From Desulfoplanes sp. (GTDB taxonomy: Bacteria > Desulfobacterota > Desulfovibrionia > Desulfovibrionales > Desulfomicrobiaceae), in the NCBI GenBank assembly GCA_028708105.1, contig JAQVZR010000039.1, positions 1-9,502 on the forward strand: 9,502 bases of DNA. The letters run 5' to 3'. Both the position numbers and the translations under genes were made by a program. The notes beneath the pieces are model-generated. The model had not been told where the DNA came from and made no database searches. It saw only the letters and a list, made by a program, of their open reading frames with translations. Positions 1-6,889 of the stretch are shown in pieces. Numbering within the stretch: the first letter of the stretch is position 1; every line of letters starts with the position of its first letter.

Positions 1-81
1 GGATGGAAAGTAACCCGGCTGGAAGGCGCGTTGCTGATTATCATCAATCTGGGCCGCTGGATGCGAGATTTCATGGGCTGA
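1..81 (+). CDS. C-terminal end of a membrane protein, possibly a Na+/Ca2+ antiporter (partial)
   Basis: The frame is open from base 1 and ends at TGA 79-81, giving the last 26 residues of a protein that starts outside the window. It reads as a basic/aromatic turn (GWKVTRLEGAL), a short hydrophobic stretch (LLIIINLG) and a charged end (RWMRDFMG). A 'TRxEGxLLL' step into a final membrane helix is typical of the end of CaxA/YrbG-type calcium:sodium antiporters, which exchange Ca2+ for Na+ across the inner membrane. That family call rests on one short motif and is tentative. The gene converges with the VKOR-type gene and is closed off by the inverted repeat at 149-194. Confidence 0.45.
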   Translation, partial: GWKVTRLEGALLIIINLGRWMRDFMG

Positions 82-148
82 CCTGCGTCCCCAGTGGTAT
101 TGTTGCGCAAGGCTACTCCACGCCCCCCATATCTATGAGAAAAATTGC

Positions 149-194
149 AAGAGCATAAAAAAGGCAGCCTCAAGGCTGCCTTTTTTATGCTCTT
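149..194. terminator. Bidirectional intrinsic terminator
   Basis: A 21-bp perfect inverted repeat (149-169 with 174-194) has a four-base TCAA loop. Its GC core GGCAGCC/GGCTGCC is flanked by six As on the left and six Ts on the right, so it works as a stem plus U-tract read from either strand. It lies between two convergent genes ending at 81 (plus) and 211 (minus) and should terminate both. Confidence 0.93.
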
Positions 195-210
195 TCTGTC
201 CACATCCACA

Positions 211-1254
211 TCATTTCGTTTCCGTTACGTCCGCCGGTAGAGGATCTTCCTCTTCTTTATGAACCGATCCCGAAAAACGGATAACCTGCTGTAACAGCCC
301 TTTTTGATGAAGATACAAGGTGATATTATTGGCTCCGGCCAGGGTCACACGAACACCGGGACGCTCATCCACGATCAGGGTAGGTACGCCCCGGAATCCA
401 CTGCGTGTAAAATAGGTCTTGGCCAGCTCAATGGTATCTTTCAGAGAATCCGGAATCGCAATGGGTGGGACTTTCTCCTCACTTTCCCAGTGCAGAATTT
501 CCAAAAAGGGATTGGCCGATGTCTGGTTGGAAGCCAGGATATGCGCCAACCGCTGCAGATCCGCATCCCGATGATCCATAATATGGAAGGTCCAATCAAC
601 CTGATCGGTCTTGTTCACGGCCAGATTGGCAATCACCTTGCTGCAATGTCCACAACTCAGGCTGAAAAAGAGATGGTACCGGGGAACACGTTTGGCAGAT
701 GCACTCTCCCGTTCTCCCGGCCAGGATAAGAATGCGGTCTCCTGCAACGCTGGAAGATCCGTGGAAAAAATAAGCACAGAATTGGCAGCAAAGCCTCCAC
801 ACCAAACCGCAATACCCAGTAAAAAAATCAGCAGCGATTTCCGTATCCAGGCAAAGAGTGTGACTAAGAGAAACAGGGCGATCCCAACACCGACGCACAG
901 TTGGCAATGCTCCCGTAACGCCACAAACTGGAACCCAAGCAACCCGCCGTCAAAGGCCAAGGCTCCCATAAGAATGAGAGTAATCAGCCCCCACAGCCAG
1001 GCCTTATCGTACCGTCCTGCAAAAAAGACCAAAAGCCACAAGACCCAAAAGAAAATGGCCCCGGCCTTGATAAGCATGAGTTCGCCAAAACGGACGTACT
1101 CACCCACAACCTGACAGGCGGCGGTAGTGCAAATGCTGATATGCTTGGCGTATTGGAGCCAGACGTCGATGGAGAGGGTGAGGGCGAAGATAAGGAGGCA
1201 AAGCTTTAACATACCATGTAAGGTCAAAGGATACTTCATTTTAAACAATTCCAT
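211..1254 (-). CDS. VKOR-thioredoxin fusion, membrane disulfide-bond oxidase
   Basis: A 347-residue protein predicted to make disulfide bonds in envelope proteins, doing in one chain the jobs of DsbB and DsbA and passing electrons to quinone. The N-terminal half (about 15-165) has several hydrophobic membrane segments with VKOR features: a loop pair C42/C47 after the first helix and a C117-x-x-C120 pair at a later helix. The C-terminal half (about 190-330) is a thioredoxin fold with active site C201-G-H-C204 and a cis-proline motif G-V-P291-T. Fused VKOR-Trx proteins are an established bacterial family; assignment here is from motifs only. The residue usually Ser/Thr a few positions after the second loop cysteine is not obvious (CQVVGEY). 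Start: ATG 1254 is the longest choice; ATG 1239 (MKYPL) is also possible, and neither has a strong ribosome site. It lies downstream of a four-cysteine pilin on the same strand, separated by a terminator, so it probably has its own promoter. The end lies 16 bases from the bidirectional terminator. Confidence 0.85.
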   Translation of the reverse strand: MELFKMKYPLTLHGMLKLCLLIFALTLSIDVWLQYAKHISICTTAACQVVGEYVRFGELMLIKAGAIFFWVLWLLVFFAGRYDKAWLWGLITLILMGALAFDGGLLGFQFVALREHCQLCVGVGIALFLLVTLFAWIRKSLLIFLLGIAVWCGGFAANSVLIFSTDLPALQETAFLSWPGERESASAKRVPRYHLFFSLSCGHCSKVIANLAVNKTDQVDWTFHIMDHRDADLQRLAHILASNQTSANPFLEILHWESEEKVPPIAIPDSLKDTIELAKTYFTRSGFRGVPTLIVDERPGVRVTLAGANNITLYLHQKGLLQQVIRFSGSVHKEEEDPLPADVTETK

Positions 1255-1306
1255 TTAAAATATCTACCTAATCATACGAATGCTCAAAACAAGCTTTCTC
1301 TAAATC

Positions 1307-1354
1307 AAAAAAAGACGACTTTCGAATATTTTAGACATCAGATCGAAAGCCGTC
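1307..1354 (-). terminator. Intrinsic terminator after the pilin gene
   Basis: On the minus strand a 12-bp stem (1354-1343 with 1325-1314, one G-U pair) has a loop of about 17 bases and is followed by seven Us (1313-1307). It begins 25 bases after the pilin stop codon. It should make the pilin message largely monocistronic, with the VKOR-type gene downstream transcribed separately or by read-through. Confidence 0.88.
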
Positions 1355-1378
1355 AAAAGATGCATTTTACTCTAACAA

Positions 1379-1768
1379 TTAAAAACTACTGGCACTGCAA
1401 GATATGGTATTAGTATTATTACCTTCAATCGTACAATTAACAGCATAACCTCCGATATCTGAATAATCAAGAGAAGCACCCGATACGACCCCCGTTGTTG
1501 GAGTAAGCGTCAGAGCTTCGGTTACAGCACCTCCAGACTTGGTCTTACCGACCTTACAAGTCCATGATTCCGTACTATTTATAGCAAACGCAGCAGCCAA
1601 CTCGGTTACACAGGTTGCAAGGCTCGCCTCAACTGTTGATTCCACAGCATTCCTCTTATACTTTGCAAACTGCGGAATCGCCACTGCGGACAAAATACCA
1701 ATAATAGCCACAACAATCAAAAGCTCAATCAGTGTGAAACCTTTTTCATTCTTCCGGACCATTTTCAT
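1379..1768 (-). CDS. pilA: Type IV major pilin-like prepilin with four cysteines
   Basis: A 129-residue prepilin. A short basic leader (MKMVRKNEKG) ends in the glycine cut by prepilin peptidase, followed by the classic N-terminal helix FTLIELLIVVAIIGILSAVA with Glu at mature position 5. The mature protein of about 119 residues would be built into type IV pili (adhesion, twitching, DNA uptake or electron-linked surface contact; which one cannot be told). The globular part holds Cys53, Cys71, Cys112 and Cys124. The last two would close a C-terminal loop typical of pilins, and the first two could form a second disulfide. An ideal ribosome site AGGAGG (minus strand, 1778-1773) lies four bases before ATG 1768. 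Upstream are a GEMM-type riboswitch and terminator, so expression is probably set by a cyclic dinucleotide. The symbol is generic: other pilin paralogues (pilE, minor pilins) share this N-terminus, but the length and strong leader favour a major pilin. Confidence 0.92.
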   Translation of the reverse strand: MKMVRKNEKGFTLIELLIVVAIIGILSAVAIPQFAKYKRNAVESTVEASLATCVTELAAAFAINSTESWTCKVGKTKSGGAVTEALTLTPTTGVVSGASLDYSDIGGYAVNCTIEGNNTNTISCSASSF

Positions 1769-1936
1769 ACGTCCTCCTAAATTTAAGGGGAAAAAATTGT
1801 ACTATATTACCTTTGTTCTGCATCATTTTAAATGACTGCATTATAATCAGTTTTACTGCAGCTAAATCATACGGCGCTTCCTCCTTCCCGTGTTGGGACA
1901 TATGATCGCCTTTCCCGTGCGGGGGAACTTCCCTAC

Positions 1937-1974
1937 AAAAAAACCGGTTTACCCTTCTGTTCAGGTATCCCGGT
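1937..1974 (-). terminator. Riboswitch expression-platform terminator in the pilin leader
   Basis: Read on the minus strand: ACCGG (1974-1970), two unpaired bases, TACC (1967-1964), a ten-base loop, GGTA (1953-1950), two unpaired bases, CCGGT (1947-1943), with a run of seven Us from 1943 to 1937. It lies about 19 bases after the aptamer and about 170 bases before the pilin ATG, as expected for control by premature termination. A competing fold is visible: GGTAG just past the aptamer (1989-1985) could pair with CTATACC (1979-1973), which includes part of the terminator's 5' arm. Whether ligand turns the gene on or off cannot be read from this. Confidence 0.82.
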
Positions 1975-1989
1975 ATAGATGCTCCCCTA

Positions 1990-2070
1990 CCAGGCAACCC
2001 GGCTATCTTTATTCAAGACCCGTGGTTTTCCGTCCCTGCCTCACGACAGGTTTGGCTTTGGCTGTCACTG
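1990..2070 (-). promoter_or_regulatory. c-di-GMP-I / GEMM-I family riboswitch aptamer
   Basis: Minus-strand pieces occur in the family's order: AAAGCCAAACC (2059-2049), a hairpin CCTGTC-GTGA-GGCAGG with a GNRA tetraloop (2050-2035), GGGACG (2036-2031), AAAACC then ACGGGTCTT (2029-2015), a short hairpin arm, then GATAGCCGGGTTGCC (2007-1993). This matches the GEMM-I layout CAAACC / GNRA hairpin / GGGACG / CCACGGGTC / AGCCGGGTT closely. Family members bind c-di-GMP, or 3',3'-cGAMP in the GEMM-Ib subgroup, and often control pili and surface behaviour. Two core spots differ from the usual form: C rather than G just before CAAACC, and GGAAAAC instead of GCAAAGC after the first hairpin. Ligand choice is therefore undecided and weakened binding is possible. 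It lies on the same strand as the pilin and is followed by a terminator. Outer limits are approximate. Confidence 0.85.
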
Positions 2071-2129
2071 ACATCCGAAGCCTGAGCATTCGGTGCCGAC
2101 ACATGGTTTCATGGTGGCTGCTAGCTTTT

Positions 2130-2158
2130 GCTTAATGACAAAATGATTTTTATGTCAA
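2130..2158 (-). promoter_or_regulatory. Possible promoter of the riboswitch-pilin transcript
   Basis: On the minus strand a perfect TTGACA (2158-2153) is followed 17 bases later by TTAAGC (2135-2130), a poor -10 box. Its position about 60 bases before the aptamer is right for the pilin transcript start. No convincing sigma54-type GG/GC box was seen. The -35 is good and the -10 weak, so this is only a candidate. Confidence 0.3.
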
Positions 2159-2301
2159 TGCTCAAGTGATCGACAAATCTGCCATTACCTTGAGAATTTG
2201 ATCCAATCCAAATAAATTTTCTTTTCGTACCAGGATGTTGCGTTTGTGATCGTCATTGTGCGGTAAAATCCCCCGCAACTATTCAGCTTCAAAAATCTCA
2301 G

Positions 2302-2453
2302 GTAGGGGCGACCGGTTGGTCGCCCTCTGTTGGATTGGTATACTATAGATAGATATGCACCCTGGAAGCATTGTTCCTGGCATCAACAATTTTCAATCTG
2401 ACATAGATGACAAAAACCGTACCCTGGCCGGGCGACCAACCGGTCACCCCTAC
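2302..2453. repeat. REPIN-like pair of inverted GTAG-headed palindromes
   Basis: Left copy: GTAG (2302-2305) then an 8-bp stem GGGCGACC/GGTCGCCC with loop GGTT (2306-2325). Right copy on the minus strand: GTAG (2453-2450) then the same hairpin (2449-2430) with a single change that leaves a G-U pair. About 104 bases separate them, and the outer ends read GTAG...CTAC. This is the known layout of REPINs, doublets of REP sequences moved by RAYT (REP-associated Y1 tyrosine) transposases, whose REPs carry a GTAG head before a hairpin. No transposase gene lies in the window. Confidence 0.75.
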
Positions 2454-2555
2454 GAACATATCGACATGCCTCATGAGTAGATACCTAAACTTGTTGTGAA
2501 CTCGTTACCATCTTGCCCTGCCCGGAGATGCCACAGATAGTGGAATCTGAACCGC

Positions 2556-2585
2556 TTGACTTGCCCAGCGCAGCACTTATATATT
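2556..2585 (+). promoter_or_regulatory. Sigma70-type promoter of the BI-1-family gene
   Basis: TTGACT (2556-2561) and TATATT (2580-2585), each one base from consensus, have an 18-base spacer. Transcription would start near 2592, giving a leader of about 57 bases before ATG 2649. The box also argues against any protein start upstream of 2649, since the frame there would lie inside the promoter. Confidence 0.65.
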
Positions 2586-2648
2586 GTAGTTGATCTTCAA
2601 AAACACTATTTCAATTTCAGAATTTCAGAAAGCACCGGAGGCAATACA

Positions 2649-3359
2649 ATGGCAGATTTTCGCACCGTATCATCCCAAAGCGCTCCCCGCGCCGAGGTTC
2701 TCAACATCTATATGCGCGGCGTCTATCAGTGGATGGCCGGCGGACTTGGACTGACTGCAATCATGGCCTATATGGTCGCGTCCAGTCCTTCTCTGGTTCA
2801 GACAATTTTTGGCAATCCCATTCTGTTCTGGGGCCTGGTCATCGCTGAATTCGGTCTGGTCATGGGCATCAGCGCAGGGATCAGCAAACTTTCCGCATCT
2901 ACGGCCAGCGGCCTGTTTCTTCTGTACAGCGCACTCAACGGGGTCACCCTTTCCGCCATTCTTCTGGCCTATACCCAAGCATCTGTTGCCGGCACCTTTG
3001 TCATCTGCGCGGGCATGTTCGGAGCCATGAGCGTGTATGGCATGGTCACCAAAAAAGACCTGACATCCATGGGCAGCTTCATGTTCATGGGGCTTATCGG
3101 CATCATTCTGGCGTCCGTGGTGAATATTTTTCTCAGAAGCCCGGGTCTGGATTTTGCCATCAGCGGCATCGGCGTCCTCGTCTTTGTCGGTCTGACCGCT
3201 TATGATACCCAGAAGCTCAAGATGATGGGCCAGTCCGCACCCATGAACGATGCTACCGCAATCCGCAGAGGTACCATTCTTGGCGCCCTGACGCTGTATT
3301 TGGATTTCATCAACCTGTTCCTTATGCTCCTGCGCTTTTTCGGCCAGGGCAGAAAGTAA
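2649..3359 (+). CDS. Bax inhibitor-1 / YbhL-YccA family integral membrane protein
   Basis: A 236-residue protein, almost all hydrophobic helices, about seven membrane spans, inner membrane. Family signatures: a Tyr/Trp-rich start (Y21 to W28), GLTAYDTQKLK (181-191) and a closing helix ALTLYLDFINLFLMLLRFFG (213-232). D186 and D219 match the paired aspartates that form the pH-sensing latch in characterised bacterial BI-1 proteins such as Bacillus YetJ, a pH-sensitive calcium leak channel. In other bacteria the family (YbhL, YccA) is linked to the membrane protease FtsH. Which role applies here is unknown. Start: ATG 2649 is preceded by GGAGG (2637-2641) at a seven-base gap; the same frame is open further upstream but runs through the promoter. 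The gene forms a single-gene unit, with a promoter at 2556-2585 and a strong terminator 29 bases after the stop. Length is normal for the family. Confidence 0.93.
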   Translation: MADFRTVSSQSAPRAEVLNIYMRGVYQWMAGGLGLTAIMAYMVASSPSLVQTIFGNPILFWGLVIAEFGLVMGISAGISKLSASTASGLFLLYSALNGVTLSAILLAYTQASVAGTFVICAGMFGAMSVYGMVTKKDLTSMGSFMFMGLIGIILASVVNIFLRSPGLDFAISGIGVLVFVGLTAYDTQKLKMMGQSAPMNDATAIRRGTILGALTLYLDFINLFLMLLRFFGQGRK

Positions 3360-3388
3360 TATTTTCCCTTTCCAAGATGCATACTGCC

Positions 3389-3422
3389 GGGGTAGGTTCC
3401 ACAGGAACTTACCCCTTTTTTT
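3389..3422 (+). terminator. Intrinsic terminator after the BI-1-family gene
   Basis: A 12-bp stem (3389-3400 with 3404-3415, one G-U pair) has loop ACA and is followed by seven Ts (3416-3422). It separates the BI-1-type gene from lpxK, whose start follows only 40 bases later, so lpxK must rely on read-through or on a promoter that is not evident. Confidence 0.93.
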
Positions 3423-3462
3423 AGACCAATCCACCCATTTGCATACCCACAGGTCGTCTGCG

Positions 3463-4518
3463 TTGAACATCACCACCTGGCAGCATCTGCTTACCCCGGT
3501 ACTTATTCCCCTGGGCCATGCTTACGCAAAGATCATGGCGCTCCGGGCTTCTGCGTACTCCAATCATATCTTTCCCACATGGCAACCAACGGTACCTTGT
3601 ATCTCCGTAGGCAATATTTCCTGGGGTGGAACAGGTAAAACTCCCATGGTCTCCTGGATTCTTGACTGGGCTGCAAGAACCCATCGTCACCCGGCCGTAC
3701 TTACCCGAGGATACCATGCCTTGCCCCCGCATGTTCCCTTTCATGTTCAGGCAGCCAGTCTCCCGTCCCAGGCCGGGGACGAACCCCTGATGCTGGCCAA
3801 AAAGCACCCTCAGGCCGACATCGTTGTCGACCCCAAACGCATACGCAGTGGTCCCTGGGCCGAACGCACCCTGCAGCCGGATCTTTTTATTCTCGATGAT
3901 GGTTTCCAGCATCTGGCCGTGCAACGGCAGATCGACCTGGTCCTTCTCGCACCGGACGATCTGGGTAAGGCCTGGGACAACGTTATTCCCTTTGGATCAT
4001 GGCGGGAAGGCAGCAAGGCACTACAACGCGCCCATGCCTTTATCGTCAATACAACGGGAGCATCCCTGGACCGGCTGTTACCCCTGGCAACCAAACGACT
4101 GGGGTATCTCCATAAACCGATTTATTTCGTAGAATTATTTCCAACCGGGCTGCGCCATCTCACCACGGGACGTAGCGTTCTCGATGTACAAAAAGAACCC
4201 TATTTTCTATTCACCGGCATTGCCAACCCTGAGCGGGTCATCCGTACAGCAACCGCACTGCTCAAAAGCCCGCCTGAAGATCATCTTTTTTTCCCGGACC
4301 ATCACTCCTTCACCCTGGACGATTTGAGCCTGATCCGAGAGAGGACAACATCCTGTGGTGCAAAGCATATACTTTGCACCACCAAGGACGGCATCAAAAT
4401 TTCTCCTTGTTCAGAGGATCCCATCTGGGAGATACAAACGACCATCCGTTTCATGGCCAGGCTCAATACGTCACTCTGGCTTGCAGAATATCTTGAACAA
4501 AAAATCCAGAAAGGATAA
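3463..4518 (+). CDS. lpxK: Tetraacyldisaccharide 4'-kinase (lipid A 4'-kinase)
   Basis: Phosphorylates the 4' position of tetraacyldisaccharide-1-phosphate with ATP to give lipid IVA, the sixth step of lipid A synthesis, at the inner face of the inner membrane. Numbered from the chosen start: an N-terminal amphipathic segment (about 7-35), the P-loop G50-NISWGGTGK-T60, LTRGY (80-84), GDEP (105-108), DDGFQH (145-150), PFGxxRE (176-182) and a late TTKDGIK motif corresponding to the family's TEKDAVK. All are LpxK hallmarks. Length 351, normal. No ATG lies before the N-terminal helix. TTG 3463 (LNITTWQHLL) has an AGG nine bases upstream and fits the family's usual N-terminus; TTG 3439 would add eight residues but has no ribosome site. 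A rare-type start with a weak ribosome site suggests modest expression. It precedes rnr on the same strand with a 154-base gap and no clear terminator. The usual 'RD' after DDGFQH reads 'RQ' here. Confidence 0.95.
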   Translation: MNITTWQHLLTPVLIPLGHAYAKIMALRASAYSNHIFPTWQPTVPCISVGNISWGGTGKTPMVSWILDWAARTHRHPAVLTRGYHALPPHVPFHVQAASLPSQAGDEPLMLAKKHPQADIVVDPKRIRSGPWAERTLQPDLFILDDGFQHLAVQRQIDLVLLAPDDLGKAWDNVIPFGSWREGSKALQRAHAFIVNTTGASLDRLLPLATKRLGYLHKPIYFVELFPTGLRHLTTGRSVLDVQKEPYFLFTGIANPERVIRTATALLKSPPEDHLFFPDHHSFTLDDLSLIRERTTSCGAKHILCTTKDGIKISPCSEDPIWEIQTTIRFMARLNTSLWLAEYLEQKIQKG

Positions 4519-4672
4519 GAGATCCAAAGTGAGGCGGCACCTAGAAAACGTCTGAGCAGCCGTCACATGCACATTCTGCTTTCCAGCACCACCCAAAGCA
4601 TGCTGTTTGGATTATACATTTACCCTGCACACTCTATTTTTCTTGCACATCACTCATAACACGGGAATTCCC

Positions 4673-6853
4673 ATGGCTCGACATACAAAAAAAACAATCA
4701 CTGCTCCGGCTCCAATCACTACCAAAACAGTTCTAAGCCTCTTCCGCGAAGCCAACCGTCCTTTGCTCACCAAGGAGCTCATCATCTCCCTTAATCCGGA
4801 CCAGGCCGGCAAAAAAACATTGCGAGGTATTCTGGACGGACTTGTATCCCAGGGAAAACTTCTCCGCTCAGGCAAACATTTGGCTCTGGTGGGCAAGATG
4901 CCCATGGTCAAGGGGGTGCTTGAAATCCAACGCTCCGGAGTAGGATTTGTCCTGCCCGAAGACAAGCGGCGCAAAGATATCTTCGTCTCTCCCAAAAACT
5001 TTGGCGAGGCCTGGCCCAACGATACCGTACTTCTCGCTATCCTTCCCGGGCGCAGGGGAAAAAATCAGGAAGGCAGGGTGGTTCGGGTACTCAAACGGGC
5101 CATCTCCAGCCTACCCTGCCTGGTTATTCGTCGGGTAGGCCCGACAACCTTTCTTTGTCGACCAGGCGACCCCAAAATCAATACCATGCTCACGGTGGAT
5201 TGCGAGGCGCTAGCCGAACAACCCCAAAACAATGATATTCTGCTTGTCCGCCTTGGAGAACGCATCGAACGCTCCATGTGGCTTGGAACCGGCACAAAAA
5301 TCCTGGGAACCGAAGCATCTCTGCCGGTGCAGGAAGATCTGGTCAAAATAGGACATGCCATTCCCGGCCCATTTCCCCAAAGTGTCCTCAACCAAGCCAA
5401 AGACCTTCCCGGTGCCCCTGGTGAGGATGTCTTCAAAGACCGCAGGGATCTCCGCGATCTTCCCCTGGTTACCATTGATGGCGCCACAGCCAAAGACTTC
5501 GACGACGCCATCCATGTCAGCCAGGAAGGGAATGATTTCCGTCTGCACGTGGCCATTGCCGATGTCTCTCATTATGTGCCTCAAGGTTCGCCCCTGGACA
5601 GGGAAGCCCTGGAACGAGGAAATTCCTACTATTTTCCCCTGTCCGTAGAGCCCATGCTCCCGGAACAGCTGTCCAACGAACTGTGCAGTCTCAAGCCCCA
5701 CGAACCCCGTCTGGTCATGGTTGCAGAAATGCTTTTTTCTTCACAGGGCATTGCCCAAAAAACACACATCTATCCGGCCACGATGCAAAGCCATGCCCGG
5801 TTGACGTACTCCCAGGTCAACGAAGCCCTCTTCCTTGAGAATGCAGCTGAACAAAAAAAAATGGGGCCATCCTATGCCATGCTGCGCACCGCCGAACGCC
5901 TGGCCAGACAACTCCGTGCCAGACGCCAAGAACGCGGGTCCATTGACTTTGATCTCCCGGAATCGGAAATCATCCAGGACCCGGACCAGCACGCTATCCA
6001 GGTCATCCCCAAAAAGCGGCATTTCGGACACCAGATGATCGAAGAATTCATGCTCGCTGCCAACGAAGCTGTGGCTGAATTTCTCGCTGAGCATAAGGTT
6101 GACTTTCTTTACCGGGTACATCCCGAACCCGATCAGGAAAAACTGGACGCCCTGATGAAACTGCTGGCACAGACCCGACTTAGAGAACAGTTACCTACAG
6201 GACGCACCCCTAAAGATCTTCAGGAGCTCCTGAACATAGCCAAAGAATCGGATATGGAATTTTTGGTTAACCGGCTTCTGCTCCGGTCCATGATGAAGGC
6301 GGGCTACAATCCGACCAATCAGGGCCATTTTGGTCTGGCGTCAGACTGCTATTGCCACTTCACCTCACCCATCCGTCGATACGCCGACCTGACCGTACAC
6401 CGCGCGCTTAAAACGCACCTAGGACAGCTCAAAAATAAACCCCTGGGTAAAGTTGCTCTGACCAAGATAGGCGATCACTTAAATACCTGTGAACGCACAG
6501 CCCAGGTGGCAGAACGAGAAATCCTCAAAAGGGCAACTATTCTGCTCCTTCGAGAACAGATAGGCGAGGTCTTTGATGGCGTTATTTCTGGAATAGCTGA
6601 TTTCGGTTTCTGGGTCGAACTGGAAGGGATTCTGGCCGAGGGCCTGGTGCGTATCTCAACTCTGGGGGATGACTACTATGCTTTTTCAAACAAGCGTCAG
6701 CTTCTCATAGGCGAACGCACAGGAAGAAGATTCGCCCTTGGCCAGCGTTTGCAGGTCCGGGTGAACAACGCCAGCCTGACGACGTTGGAAGTCGATCTGG
6801 GGGTGGTCGAAGAGGAAAAGGTAAGGAAAGAAGGAAAAAGAAAAAGAAAATGA
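4673..6853 (+). CDS. rnr: Ribonuclease R (RNB-family 3'-5' exoribonuclease)
   Basis: Degrades RNA from the 3' end with Mg2+, including structured RNA, and takes part in RNA turnover and quality control. 726 residues with the full RNase R layout: an N-terminal winged-helix part (about 15-75), two cold-shock-like OB domains (about 78-215; first one KGVLEIQRSGVGFV, 80-93), the RNB catalytic domain (about 258-590) with TIDGATAKDFDDA carrying metal-binding D269, D275, D277 and D278, a conserved HFTSPIRRYADL (562-573), an S1 domain (about 630-710) and a short Lys/Arg-rich tail (KEGKRKRK). The winged helix and basic tail separate it from RNase II. Start: ATG 4673 (MARHTKK); a TTG at 4607 would add 22 residues with no ribosome site and an unlikely sequence. 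The ribosome site for 4673 is weak (GGGA). The basic tail is encoded by a purine run (about 6808-6850). It converges with mnmE, and no U-rich intrinsic terminator follows it, only repeats. Confidence 0.96.
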   Translation: MARHTKKTITAPAPITTKTVLSLFREANRPLLTKELIISLNPDQAGKKTLRGILDGLVSQGKLLRSGKHLALVGKMPMVKGVLEIQRSGVGFVLPEDKRRKDIFVSPKNFGEAWPNDTVLLAILPGRRGKNQEGRVVRVLKRAISSLPCLVIRRVGPTTFLCRPGDPKINTMLTVDCEALAEQPQNNDILLVRLGERIERSMWLGTGTKILGTEASLPVQEDLVKIGHAIPGPFPQSVLNQAKDLPGAPGEDVFKDRRDLRDLPLVTIDGATAKDFDDAIHVSQEGNDFRLHVAIADVSHYVPQGSPLDREALERGNSYYFPLSVEPMLPEQLSNELCSLKPHEPRLVMVAEMLFSSQGIAQKTHIYPATMQSHARLTYSQVNEALFLENAAEQKKMGPSYAMLRTAERLARQLRARRQERGSIDFDLPESEIIQDPDQHAIQVIPKKRHFGHQMIEEFMLAANEAVAEFLAEHKVDFLYRVHPEPDQEKLDALMKLLAQTRLREQLPTGRTPKDLQELLNIAKESDMEFLVNRLLLRSMMKAGYNPTNQGHFGLASDCYCHFTSPIRRYADLTVHRALKTHLGQLKNKPLGKVALTKIGDHLNTCERTAQVAEREILKRATILLLREQIGEVFDGVISGIADFGFWVELEGILAEGLVRISTLGDDYYAFSNKRQLLIGERTGRRFALGQRLQVRVNNASLTTLEVDLGVVEEEKVRKEGKRKRK

Positions 6854-6889
6854 TAAACGATAGAGGATATAAGATATAGGATAAAATGC

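Larger units (their letters stand above)
1769..2648. other. 880-base noncoding interval between pilin and BI-1-type genes
   Basis: No convincing gene lies here. From the pilin outward it holds the pilin leader (1769-1936) with a TATAAT-like box (1845-1840, minus) lacking a good -35; a terminator (1937-1974); the riboswitch aptamer (about 1990-2070); an unexplained segment (2071-2301) with a possible pilin promoter; the REPIN-type repeat pair (2302-2453); and the BI-1 promoter and leader (2454-2648). Open frames on either strand here lack protein-like composition and overlap these RNA or promoter signals. Confidence 0.75.

Noticed and set aside
1746..1997. An 83-codon minus-strand open frame across the pilin leader
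   Set aside because: It overlaps the riboswitch terminator and the pilin start in another frame; its composition is not convincing.
1890..2135. An 81-codon plus-strand open frame
   Set aside because: It lies on the opposite strand of the aptamer and terminator; no ribosome site or protein features.
2160..2200. CTCAAG/CTTGAG inverted repeat (2161-2166 with 2189-2194) as an operator
   Set aside because: Six-base arms with a 22-base gap are easily found by chance and nothing else marks the site.
2670..3476. A 268-codon open frame on the minus strand opposite the BI-1-family gene
   Set aside because: Its product is rich in His, Asp, Gly, Gln and Ala with no family signature, and it is the antisense shadow of a clear membrane protein with its own promoter, ribosome site and terminator.
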